From an uncultured Lachnospiraceae bacterium (GTDB lineage: Bacteria; Bacillota; Clostridia; Lachnospirales; Lachnospiraceae): a stretch of 64,000 nucleotides of DNA. The translations under genes were made by a program, and so were the position numbers. The notes below the pieces were generated by a model that worked only from the letters and a program-made list of their open reading frames with translations, was not told where the DNA came from and searched no databases. The stretch covers positions 26,811-90,810 of the forward strand of contig CAMNXA010000012.1 of the NCBI GenBank assembly GCA_946566685.1, read 5' to 3'. Numbering within the stretch: the first letter of the stretch is position 1; each line of letters starts with the position of its first letter. This document shows, one piece after another, positions 35,099-42,877 of this stretch.

Positions 35099-36430
35099 AT
35101 GCAGATACAGCTGCCTGCAAAAGTGCATAAGATCATAGACACCCTGGAAACGGCAGGTTATGAGGCGTATGCAGTGGGCGGCTGTGTCCGGGATTCCATT
35201 CTGGGCAGGGAACCGGATGATTGGGATATCACGACTTCTGCCAGGCCGGAGGAGATCAAGCGCCTTTTTTCGAGGACGATCGATACCGGTATCCGTCATG
35301 GGACTGTGACGGTTATGCTGGATAAAGAAGGATTTGAGGTGACCACCTTTCGGATTGATGGAGATTATGAAGATGGCAGGCATCCTAATAATGTCACTTT
35401 TACGGCCAGTCTGGAGGAAGATTTAAGACGCCGGGATTTTACGATCAATGCCATGGCATACAATGAAACCCGGGGGCTGGCAGATCTTTACGGCGGCCTT
35501 GCGGATATGGAGGCCGGCGTGATCCGCTGCGTGGGAGATGCCAGGGAACGTTTTACGGAAGATGCGCTTCGTATGATGCGGGCGGTCCGTTTCTCAGCAC
35601 AGCTGGGGTATCGTATTGATGAGGATACCCAGGCGGCCATCACAGCTCTTGCGCCTAATTTGCAGAAGATCAGTGCGGAGCGGATTCAGACTGAGTTGGT
35701 GAAACTTGTGATATCACCGCATCCCGATTATCTCCGGATTGCCTATGAGACTGGCATCACCGCACAGATTCTGCCGGAATTTGATCTGTGTATGGAGACA
35801 CCGCAGAACAACCCTCACCATTGTTATACGGTGGGAGAACATATCTTGCATTCCATGCTGGTTGTAGAGGCGGACAAAGTGCTGCGGCTTGGCATGCTTT
35901 TTCATGATATTGGAAAACCGCAGACGTTGACGGTGGATGAAGAAGGCATTACCCATAACAAGACACATCCTGTGGTGGGTGCGCAGATGACCAGAGAAAT
36001 CTTGCGGCGGTTAAAGTTTGACAATGATACCACGGAAAAGGTGACTAAGCTGGTATTGTATCATGATCAGGAGATCGCAGCTACAAAGGCGGGTGTCAGG
36101 CGGGCGCTGAACCGGATGGGCGAAGATATCTTTGCGATGATGTTTGCCGTGCGTCATGCAGACGTGGAAGCCCAGAGCAGTTACCAGAGAGAAGAAAAAT
36201 TGCAGAATCTTGCTTACATAGAGAGACTCTATCAGGAGGTCAGAGAGCAGGGTGATGCCGTCAGTCTCAAAGACCTTGCCATCACAGGTACTGATCTGAT
36301 CGCCCTGGGAATGAAGCCGGGAAGACAGGTCGGAGCAGTGTTGCAGGAATTGCTTGACAGGGTGCTTGAGGATCCTTACTTAAACACACCGGAGAAGCTG
36401 TTGGACATCAGTAAGAAAATTGTCACATGA
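35099..36430 (+). CDS. cca: CCA tRNA nucleotidyltransferase
   Basis: 443 residues. The class II nucleotidyltransferase head is clear: AVGGCVRDSILGREPDDWDITTS carries the catalytic DxD. RRDFTINAMAY and the RxxRF segment follow, and a C-terminal HD domain (HDIGKP, YHDQE) is present. It adds or repairs the 3' CCA of tRNAs, needed here because tRNA-Pro lacks an encoded CCA. The AAGGAGAATC ribosome site lies upstream. Confidence 0.95.
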   Translation: MQIQLPAKVHKIIDTLETAGYEAYAVGGCVRDSILGREPDDWDITTSARPEEIKRLFSRTIDTGIRHGTVTVMLDKEGFEVTTFRIDGDYEDGRHPNNVTFTASLEEDLRRRDFTINAMAYNETRGLADLYGGLADMEAGVIRCVGDARERFTEDALRMMRAVRFSAQLGYRIDEDTQAAITALAPNLQKISAERIQTELVKLVISPHPDYLRIAYETGITAQILPEFDLCMETPQNNPHHCYTVGEHILHSMLVVEADKVLRLGMLFHDIGKPQTLTVDEEGITHNKTHPVVGAQMTREILRRLKFDNDTTEKVTKLVLYHDQEIAATKAGVRRALNRMGEDIFAMMFAVRHADVEAQSSYQREEKLQNLAYIERLYQEVREQGDAVSLKDLAITGTDLIALGMKPGRQVGAVLQELLDRVLEDPYLNTPEKLLDISKKIVT

Positions 36431-36492
36431 AAATCATACTTTTCCCTTGCTGTTCATAAGATAAGATAGACGACTAAGCAGGGGGTATTCGT

Positions 36493-37470
36493 GTGAATGA
36501 CAGAGCTGTCAGTTTATTGGAGCAATATGAGATAGAAGTGAATCGTACCTGGAAGGGGCGTGGAGCCATCCTGTGCGATTCAGACCGCGGGCTGCTTATC
36601 ATGAAAGAGTATGGCGGACCGGCGGATAAAGTCAGATTTCAGGATTTCCTGTTAAAACATATTCATGAGAGCGGCATTGTAAGGGTGGAGTCTATTCTGC
36701 GGACGAAGGAAGATGAATTGATCGTCTGCGACCAGGACAGAGTGCCTTATATTGTAAAGACATACTTTGAAGGCAGGGAATGTGATCATCGGAATATGGA
36801 AGAATGTTGCAGCGCGGTAGATACATTGGCGGCCCTGCACAAGATTTGTGACCTCGCGGATTATGAAGAACTGGGCGATCAGCCGGTGTACCGGGTAGAA
36901 AATGAGTATGAGAAGCATAACCGGGAACTGAAAAAGGTACACAAATTTCTTCAGAAAAAAAGCCAGAAGACAGATTTTGAGATATATTTGATGAAACATT
37001 ATGATTATTTTATGGATATTGCCTTGCAAATTACTGAGGATTTGCGGTATTATGCCTATGGAGAGGATTCCCTTCAGTATCCGGTAGTATGCCATGGTGA
37101 TTACCAGTACCACAACATCCTGCAAACCGATGGCGGCAGTGTGCTCATCAATTTTGAGAAATGTGTCAGAGACCACCCGGTCAGAGATCTGTATCTGTTT
37201 ATGCGCAAGCTGCTGGAAAAAAATAACTGGTCGCAGACACTTGGGAATATGCTTCTGGAGAGTTATAATAAAGAGAAGACACTCTCTGAGCAGGATTACA
37301 GACAGTTGTATTTCCGTTTTGCCTATCCGGAAAAATTCTGGAAGATCGTAAATTTCTATTACAACAGCGGCAAAGCATGGATACCGGGAAGAAATATGGA
37401 GAAAATAGAGAAATTGTTTGCACAGGAAGAAGAGAAAAAGCTTTTCCTGCAAAATATATTTCACTTATAA
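36493..37470 (+). CDS. CotS-like phosphotransferase-fold protein
   Basis: 325 residues from a GTG start with AGGGGGT upstream. It has the aminoglycoside/choline kinase fold: CHGDYQYHNIL carries the catalytic HGD...N. The following metal-binding DFD-type motif reads LINFEKC, with Asn in place of Asp. Spore coat proteins CotS and YutH have the same fold, and the VRDLYLFMRK and PEKFWKIVNFYYNSGKAWIPGRN segments match CotS relatives. A role in the spore coat is likely; activity as a kinase is doubtful. Confidence 0.8.
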   Translation: MNDRAVSLLEQYEIEVNRTWKGRGAILCDSDRGLLIMKEYGGPADKVRFQDFLLKHIHESGIVRVESILRTKEDELIVCDQDRVPYIVKTYFEGRECDHRNMEECCSAVDTLAALHKICDLADYEELGDQPVYRVENEYEKHNRELKKVHKFLQKKSQKTDFEIYLMKHYDYFMDIALQITEDLRYYAYGEDSLQYPVVCHGDYQYHNILQTDGGSVLINFEKCVRDHPVRDLYLFMRKLLEKNNWSQTLGNMLLESYNKEKTLSEQDYRQLYFRFAYPEKFWKIVNFYYNSGKAWIPGRNMEKIEKLFAQEEEKKLFLQNIFHL

Positions 37471-37531
37471 TTTATAGATGGGGCAAGGATTCCTGAACGG
37501 CTGGATTACTGTCCCGATATGGAGGATAAGA

Positions 37532-39733
37532 ATGCACAGAAGATTTATAAACACAGTTGCGATGTTGATGGTGATGACGCTCTGCCTGACGGGCTGTACT
37601 TCGGAGGCCAGTAACGTAGGCAGAGCCAAAGATAAAAAGACGATGGACACAGGGTTTATCGCCTCCACAGCGGGCAGCTATGATTCAGCAGACACGGCGG
37701 TGGTCATCTCCACAGATCAGGAGAACAGCGCCGTGGTCTTCATGAATATGGAGACGGGCAAACAATATACCCTCTATTATGACGGAACCACTTATGTGAA
37801 AGATAAACATGACGGCCCCATGACCATTTCCCAGATTGAACCGGGAAATGTGGTGGATGTCACCTTTCTAAAAGGGAAAAAGCGTCTTGCCAGCATCCAG
37901 CGTTCTCCGCAGGCCTGGGTGTATGATGGGATTGAAAATTATGACCTGGGCGGGCCCAATAAGACCGCCAACATCGGATCCAATACCTATTCCCTTCCGG
38001 ATGATGTGGTCGTTATGTCAGAAGGCAGACGTTCGGAAGTCATGGACGTGGTAAAACAGGATGTGCTCACGGTCTCCGGCATCGATCATAAGATCTATAG
38101 TATCAATGTGGAGAAAGGGCATGGCTATCTGCGCTTAAAGAACGACCAGGCGCTTATCGGCGGCTGGATAGAAGTGGGCAACAGCGTGATTCGGGAGATT
38201 ACCGAGGACATGCTCCTGGTGGTACCGGAGGGAAGTTATCAGGTACTTTTGTCTAACAGTGGCGTGAGCGGCACCAAAGAGGTGCTGATTGAGCGCAATA
38301 AGGAAGTGATACTCGATGTGGGTGATCTGGAGATTACGGAGAATAAGACCGGACGGATCTTGTTCAGCGTCACGCCGGATACGGCAAAGGTTTCCATAGA
38401 CGGCCAGACCGTGGATATCAGCAAGGCGGTAGAACTGCCCTACGGAATCCATCAGGTGCATCTGGAAGCCAAGGGATACGATTCCCTGACGAAATATATT
38501 CAGGTGGGATCAGAGTATGCAACCATTTCCTTCGAACTTGAGGAGGAGCGGGATGATAATGACAGACGTACTGTCAGCAGTAACACGATAGATGATTATC
38601 AGCCGGCAGTACCCGTGGAAGATCAGAATAAAGACAGCCTCAGTGAAAATGCCCTGGGAGCCAAGAGCGGCAACAGAGTGTATATTGATGCGCCTAAGAA
38701 TGTGGAAGTTTATTTAGATGGTAATTATATCGGGGTTTCTCCGATAAGCTTTAAGAAGACCGTAGGAAGTCACACCATTACCCTGCGTAAGAGCGGATAT
38801 AAGACCAAGAGTTATACAATATATCTCTACAATGACGGAGAGGACATTACTTATTCCTTTACGGATCTGGAGCAGGAGACGGTCAGCGGGAATGGTACGA
38901 AGCCAAATGGGTCGGTTAGTGATAATTCTGTGGCGGTACAGGTTAACCTTGATTTAGAAGGTGTGCGTGTCTTCGTAGACGATATTTTAATGGGAATTAC
39001 GAGTTCATCATCGAAGTCTATAGACTTTAACTTAAAACCTGGACGTCATACGATTACCTTAATGAGTACGAAATATGCGACAAAGGATTATCAAATTAAT
39101 ATTCCTGATAATATAAAGAAAATTACGTATACCCGAGAAGATTTTCCTGGGTTTGGAGAGACGGTAAGCGGGAATGATCCGGATCCGCCGAAGGAAGATT
39201 GTGAGCATGAGTATGAGGATGGTATATGCACGAAGTGTGGTAAGGAGTGCTCACATGATTTTAGTGGTGAAGGAGAAGTTACGCTAGAACCAACCTGTAC
39301 TAAGGCGGGTGAGAAAACCATAACCTGTTCGGAATGCGGAGAGAGTAAAACAGAAGAAATTCCAGCGACAGGGCATCATTATGAAGAGACGAGCAACGTA
39401 CCTCCGACCTGTACAGATGATGGAAAGAAAGTATCTACCTGTGAATGCGGAGAAAGTAAAACAGAAATAATTCCTGCAACGGGACATCATTTTGTAGATG
39501 GTAAATGTGAATATTGCGATGAACCAGAGCCCGAATCAGGGACAGATGAAGGGGAAGGAGAAAACAAGGATAATCCGAAAGAAGAGGGCACCGATGAAGA
39601 TGGTCAAGAAGAAGTCGAAGGCGAAAATTCAACGCCCCCTGCTCCTGATAATAACACGCCCCAGACATCTGATAGTACCGTAACAAACTCCGTGCGCATA
39701 GAACAAACCAGCAATTCCCGGCGTAGACGCTAA
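37532..39733 (+). CDS. PEGA-repeat lipoprotein with CxxCG modules
   Basis: 733 residues from the ATG at 37532, with GGAGGA 5 bases upstream; the 37478 ATG lacks a site. A lipobox (LCLTGC) gives a lipid-anchored surface protein. After a domain of about 250 residues come three PEGA-type modules (for example VEVYLDGNYIGVSPISFKKTVGSHTITL). Two cysteine-rich modules follow (PTCTKAGEKTITCSECGES, then PTCTDDGKKVSTCECGES) and an acidic, Pro/Thr-rich tail ending in RRRR. PEGA domains are found on surface proteins that may bind cell-wall glycans. The last third uses noticeably different, AT-richer codons. Confidence 0.85.
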   Translation: MHRRFINTVAMLMVMTLCLTGCTSEASNVGRAKDKKTMDTGFIASTAGSYDSADTAVVISTDQENSAVVFMNMETGKQYTLYYDGTTYVKDKHDGPMTISQIEPGNVVDVTFLKGKKRLASIQRSPQAWVYDGIENYDLGGPNKTANIGSNTYSLPDDVVVMSEGRRSEVMDVVKQDVLTVSGIDHKIYSINVEKGHGYLRLKNDQALIGGWIEVGNSVIREITEDMLLVVPEGSYQVLLSNSGVSGTKEVLIERNKEVILDVGDLEITENKTGRILFSVTPDTAKVSIDGQTVDISKAVELPYGIHQVHLEAKGYDSLTKYIQVGSEYATISFELEEERDDNDRRTVSSNTIDDYQPAVPVEDQNKDSLSENALGAKSGNRVYIDAPKNVEVYLDGNYIGVSPISFKKTVGSHTITLRKSGYKTKSYTIYLYNDGEDITYSFTDLEQETVSGNGTKPNGSVSDNSVAVQVNLDLEGVRVFVDDILMGITSSSSKSIDFNLKPGRHTITLMSTKYATKDYQINIPDNIKKITYTREDFPGFGETVSGNDPDPPKEDCEHEYEDGICTKCGKECSHDFSGEGEVTLEPTCTKAGEKTITCSECGESKTEEIPATGHHYEETSNVPPTCTDDGKKVSTCECGESKTEIIPATGHHFVDGKCEYCDEPEPESGTDEGEGENKDNPKEEGTDEDGQEEVEGENSTPPAPDNNTPQTSDSTVTNSVRIEQTSNSRRRR

Positions 39734-40036
39734 AGAAGGATAAGGCAAGAGAAACTCTTTAATGAGTAAATTTCATTGCTTCAATTTAACAAGATGAAAC
39801 ATTGAAAAAAATCCGATAGATAATTTGGAAAGTATGTACCATATTGGGCATAATTCTAATTGACGGGTAGTTGATTAAGTGACTCTCCAAAGAGATTTAT
39901 AAAAACGGGATTACTTGAAAAGAGTTGTAAATTCAAGAAATTATATTCAAAAGCTTCAAATAATTTTAGTTGACAGGTAGTTGATTGAATCAGGTAAATT
40001 GATTTAATTCATCTCCTGCACACCAAAGGAGCACTC
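39734..40036. other. AT-rich intergenic region with an imperfect direct repeat
   Basis: No gene is seen in these 303 bases. A 30-base segment (39851-39880, with TTGACGGGTAGTTGATTAAGT) recurs at 39961-39990 (TTGACAGGTAGTTGATTGAAT) with about five differences, 110 bases apart. The second copy starts with a perfect -35 hexamer TTGACA, but the -10 is weak (TAAATT, 19 bases on). Confidence 0.5.
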
Positions 40037-40741
40037 ATGTCAGACAAGAAATATACATACGAGGAATTTCTCGATATCATTAAAATGCTCAGAAGCGAAA
40101 ATGGCTGTCCCTGGGATAAGGTACAGACCCATGAGAGCCTGAAACCATGTATGATGGAGGAGGCGGCAGAACTGCTGGCCTCCATCCGCATCTATGACCA
40201 GACTGGCAATCCGGAAAATATGATAGAAGAACTGGGTGACGTTCTTTTGCAGGTAGTCATGCATGCGCAGATTGCTTCGGAAGAAGGATTATTTACCATG
40301 GAAGACGTGGTGAACGAGGTCAGTCAGAAGATGGTGAGACGCCATCCCCACGTGTTTGGGACGGGCAGTGCGGATACTCCGGACGAAGTGTTGGTAAACT
40401 GGGAAGAGATTAAAAAGGAAGAGAAGAAAGATAAGGATTGGGTGGAATCACCTCTCAGAGAAATCCCCAGAGAATTGCCGGCGCTTACAAGGGCCGCGAA
40501 AGTTCTGAAAAAGATAGACAAGTTTTATGAGCAGGGCAGTACGTTTGAACAGGATGTGGCGGCGTTGCAGGAGGCGGTGGATCGGCTGAAAACCTGCGAA
40601 CCTTCCGCATATGATAAGAAACTGAGTGATATTATGGCGGATATGCTTCTTCGGTTGAGCGATATTGCCAGGATAGGAAAAATTTCCCAGGAGCAGGCTT
40701 TGACGGATAAAATAGACGATTTAATTGAGAAATATGAGTGA
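40037..40741 (+). CDS. mazG: Nucleoside triphosphate pyrophosphohydrolase
   Basis: 234 residues with two MazG domains. The first has ENGCPWDKVQTHESLKPCMMEEAAELL and ELGDVLLQVVMHA, the EExxE and ExxD motifs that bind Mg-NTP. The second covers about residues 160-230 and is partly degenerate. It hydrolyses non-canonical or signalling NTPs. It opens the block shared with B. subtilis (mazG-hup-yabO-yabP-yabQ-divIC). The ribosome site AAAGGAG lies upstream and a strong hairpin follows. Confidence 0.93.
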   Translation: MSDKKYTYEEFLDIIKMLRSENGCPWDKVQTHESLKPCMMEEAAELLASIRIYDQTGNPENMIEELGDVLLQVVMHAQIASEEGLFTMEDVVNEVSQKMVRRHPHVFGTGSADTPDEVLVNWEEIKKEEKKDKDWVESPLREIPRELPALTRAAKVLKKIDKFYEQGSTFEQDVAALQEAVDRLKTCEPSAYDKKLSDIMADMLLRLSDIARIGKISQEQALTDKIDDLIEKYE

Positions 40742-40811
40742 ATATTCAGACAATAAATTATAATTGCCGCGAAATAGCATCAACAGAACATATGCATGGC
40801 GGCGAATCCCG

Positions 40812-40837
40812 AAAAATGCCGTAAAAATGGCATTTTT
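40812..40837 (+). terminator. Terminator after mazG
   Basis: A 9-bp stem, AAAAATGCC (40812-40820) with GGCATTTTT (40829-40837), runs straight into a T-run. Confidence 0.8.
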
Positions 40838-40840
40838 TGC

Positions 40841-40869
40841 TTGACAAGCCCATAAAAAGCAGATATAAA
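40841..40869 (+). promoter_or_regulatory. Strong sigma-A promoter of the HU gene
   Basis: TTGACA (40841-40846) and TATAAA (40864-40869) are spaced 17 bases, 70 bases before the start codon. Confidence 0.85.
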
Positions 40870-40938
40870 TATGTATAGACAGTTTCGAAGAGGAAACATC
40901 TAAAATATTATTAAACTCATTAAAGAGGAGGAGTTAAC

Positions 40939-41214
40939 ATGAACAAAACAGAGTTAGTTGCAGCTATGGCTGATCAGGCAGGCTTATCTAAAAAAGATGC
41001 AGAAAAGGCATTAAAGGCATTTACCGATGTGGTTGCTGATGAACTGAAAAAGGACGGCAAAGTACAGTTAGTTGGTTTTGGTACTTTTGAAGTTTCCAAG
41101 AGAGCAGCAAGAGAGGGTAGAAATCCTCAGAGCGGCGCTGTTATGAAGATTGCTGCTTCCAAGGCTCCCAAGTTCAAAGCTGGTAAGGCACTGAAGGATA
41201 TGCTTAACGCATAA
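40939..41214 (+). CDS. hup: HU family DNA-binding protein
   Basis: 91 residues, the standard HU/IHF length. The conserved GFGTFEV and the arm region REGRNPQSGAVMKIAASKAPKFKAGKALKD are intact. It is a histone-like protein that bends and compacts DNA. It has its own strong promoter and an AGGAGGAG ribosome site, and a terminator follows. Confidence 0.96.
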   Translation: MNKTELVAAMADQAGLSKKDAEKALKAFTDVVADELKKDGKVQLVGFGTFEVSKRAAREGRNPQSGAVMKIAASKAPKFKAGKALKDMLNA

Positions 41215-41230
41215 ATCTTAAAAAGATGAG

Positions 41231-41259
41231 AAAGCCTGTATGCAATGCATACGGGCTTT
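41231..41259 (+). terminator. Terminator after hup
   Basis: A 13-bp stem (41231-41243 with 41247-41259, one G-T pair) with a 3-base AAT loop is followed by T. Confidence 0.85.
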
Positions 41260-41274
41260 TTAATGTTACAGGAA

Positions 41275-41302
41275 ATCGAGTACGCGAAGCAAATTTACTT
41301 TT
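41275..41302 (+). repeat. GAA-loop repeat, partial copy 4
   Basis: ATCGAGTACGCGAAGCAAATTTACTTTT keeps the 3' arm and T-run of the repeat but has lost most of the 5' arm. It lies just before the rqcP ribosome site. Confidence 0.5.
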
Positions 41303-41316
41303 GAGGAGGGAAAGAT

Positions 41317-41559
41317 ATGAGACTGGACAAATATTTAAAAGTATCGCGGCTGATCAAACGCCGCACGGTGGCAAATGAAGCCTGTGATGCCGGCCGGGTT
41401 TTTATCAATGACAGGCCGGCGAAAGCTTCCGCCAATGTGAAGGCCGGGGATGTCATCACGATTCAGTTTGGGAATAAGGAAGTGAAAGTGGAAGTGCTGG
41501 ATGTACAGGAGACTGTAAGGAAGGAGGAAGCAAAAGAATTATTCCGTTATCTGACGTAA
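41317..41559 (+). CDS. rqcP: S4-domain RNA-binding protein RqcP/YabO
   Basis: 80 residues, all of it an S4 domain (MRLDKYLKVSRLIKRRTVANEACDAGRVFINDRPAK). In B. subtilis this protein stabilises the P-site tRNA during ribosome rescue by alanine tailing. It occupies the conserved place between hup and yabP. The ribosome site GAGGAGGG lies upstream. Confidence 0.92.
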   Translation: MRLDKYLKVSRLIKRRTVANEACDAGRVFINDRPAKASANVKAGDVITIQFGNKEVKVEVLDVQETVRKEEAKELFRYLT

Positions 41560-41622
41560 CAGGCATATTTCAGACAGATCAGACATACATTTAAGAAGTA
41601 CCATAATCACGGGAGGGCATGT

Positions 41623-41913
41623 ATGGAAGATCTGAATAACAGCGGTAAAAAACCTCACAAGTTAATGCTTACCAACAGAAGGACATGTACTGTCAGTGGA
41701 GTTAATGATGTACTTTCCTTTGATGTGAACGAGATTCTGTTGGAGACAGAACAGGGAATGCTGATGATCAAAGGTAATGAACTGCATGTCAGCAGGCTTT
41801 CCCTGGATAAAGGGGAAGTAGATATCGATGGCAGGGTAGACAGCTTTACCTATTCAGAGAGTGCAGGATACGGTGCGAAGGGCGAATCCATACTGTCCAG
41901 ACTGTTTAAATGA
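41623..41913 (+). CDS. yabP: Sporulation protein YabP
   Basis: 96 residues of the YabP family: KLMLTNRRTCTVSGVNDVLSFDVNEILLET, then GMLMIKGNELHVSRLSLDKGEVDIDGRVDSFTYSE. It is needed for spore cortex formation. It is followed by yabQ 24 bases later, as in other spore formers. The ribosome site is GGGAGGG. Confidence 0.95.
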   Translation: MEDLNNSGKKPHKLMLTNRRTCTVSGVNDVLSFDVNEILLETEQGMLMIKGNELHVSRLSLDKGEVDIDGRVDSFTYSESAGYGAKGESILSRLFK

Positions 41914-41936
41914 GTTCTCGGAGGAAGTCATGAGAT

Positions 41937-42425
41937 ATGAGTCAGGAAATCATACAGGAGGTAACCTTTTTTCTGCATTCTGTCCTTATGGGGCTGTTCA
42001 TTACATTTGCTTATGATTGGATCCGGGTTATCAGAAAACTGGTTAAGCATGGAAGTTTTCTGATATCCATGGAAGACTTTGTGTTTTGGCTGGCTTGCGG
42101 GATTGTTGTTTTCTATATGCTGTACAGAGAGAATAATGGTGTATTAAGATGGTTTGCGGTAGTGGGAGCTTCTCTTGGCATGTTATTATATAAGACAGTT
42201 ATCAGGGACTGGTTTGTGCGTGTTATGTCAACATGCATATACAAGATACTGTGGTTTATATTTCGCGTTATACAAATTGTGCTAAAGCCGTTGAAATGGC
42301 TGTTTTTCAAGGTAAAGCGGGTTGTGCAGTTTGTTGCAAAAAAAATTAGAAAATGTCAACAATTTGTAAAAAAGCGGTTGACGGTTTGCATAAAAACCCT
42401 TAAAATGGTTTTATGTAAACGCTAA
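41937..42425 (+). CDS. yabQ: Spore cortex biosynthesis protein YabQ
   Basis: 162 residues with three to four hydrophobic spans (FFLHSVLMGLFITFAYDWIRV, FVFWLACGIVVFYML, WFAVVGASLGMLLYK) and a long basic cytoplasmic C-terminus (CKR-rich). It is a membrane protein of spore cortex assembly. Position and length match the family. The stop codon lies inside a perfect cre-like sequence (42413-42428). Confidence 0.92.
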   Translation: MSQEIIQEVTFFLHSVLMGLFITFAYDWIRVIRKLVKHGSFLISMEDFVFWLACGIVVFYMLYRENNGVLRWFAVVGASLGMLLYKTVIRDWFVRVMSTCIYKILWFIFRVIQIVLKPLKWLFFKVKRVVQFVAKKIRKCQQFVKKRLTVCIKTLKMVLCKR

Positions 42426-42428
42426 CAT
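42413..42428. promoter_or_regulatory. cre-like catabolite element
   Basis: ATGTAAACGCTAACAT fits the cre consensus WTGNAARCGNWWWCAW at every position. It overlaps the yabQ stop codon, 29 bases before divIC. Functional use at this place is not established. Confidence 0.3.
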
Positions 42429-42456
42429 GTGACAGGAGAGGGGTATCACTAACAGT

Positions 42457-42762
42457 ATGGCAAGAAAAGCAGCATATCGTAAAAAGCGCCAGAACAGATT
42501 GGGCATGCTTTTAGTTACCACGGTGGTATTGATGATGTTGCTTGTGGTCACGGTCAAGAGTGTGGAACTGCGTGAAAGGCGCAGTACTTATATGGCGAGG
42601 GAAGAGGCTTTGTTACAGGAGATTGAAGCGGAGCAGGCCCGAACGGAAGAGATAGAGGAATATGGAAAATATACACAGACCAAGAAGTTCGTGGAGGAAG
42701 TTGCCAAGGAGAAGCTGGGGCTGGTATATGAAGGAGAGATTATATTTAAGGATGAAAAATAA
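42457..42762 (+). CDS. divIC: Septum formation initiator DivIC/FtsB family
   Basis: 101 residues: a short basic cytoplasmic end, one membrane span (LGMLLVTTVVLMMLLVVTV), then a coiled coil and the family C-terminus (VEEVAKEKLGLVYEGEIIFKDE). It links FtsL and DivIB in the divisome. The ribosome site GGAGAGGGG is followed by an ATG 11 bases later. Canonical position between yabQ and spoIIE. Confidence 0.93.
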   Translation: MARKAAYRKKRQNRLGMLLVTTVVLMMLLVVTVKSVELRERRSTYMAREEALLQEIEAEQARTEEIEEYGKYTQTKKFVEEVAKEKLGLVYEGEIIFKDEK

Positions 42763-42827
42763 GCAGATTCCGGGCATGTTCTGGGATTTGCTTTTTGTTA
42801 TATAGGAAAGTCTGCAACTTGTGGGAA

Positions 42828-42833
42828 TATAAT
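42828..42833 (+). promoter_or_regulatory. -10 element of the spoIIE promoter
   Basis: TATAAT (42828-42833) lies 44 bases before the start. The -35 region (GGAAAG) is poor, as expected of a promoter that needs an activator such as Spo0A. A clear Spo0A box was not found. Confidence 0.35.
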
Positions 42834-42877
42834 GGACAACCCTCTCATATATTAGTAGGAGAATAGGGAGGCGTGTT

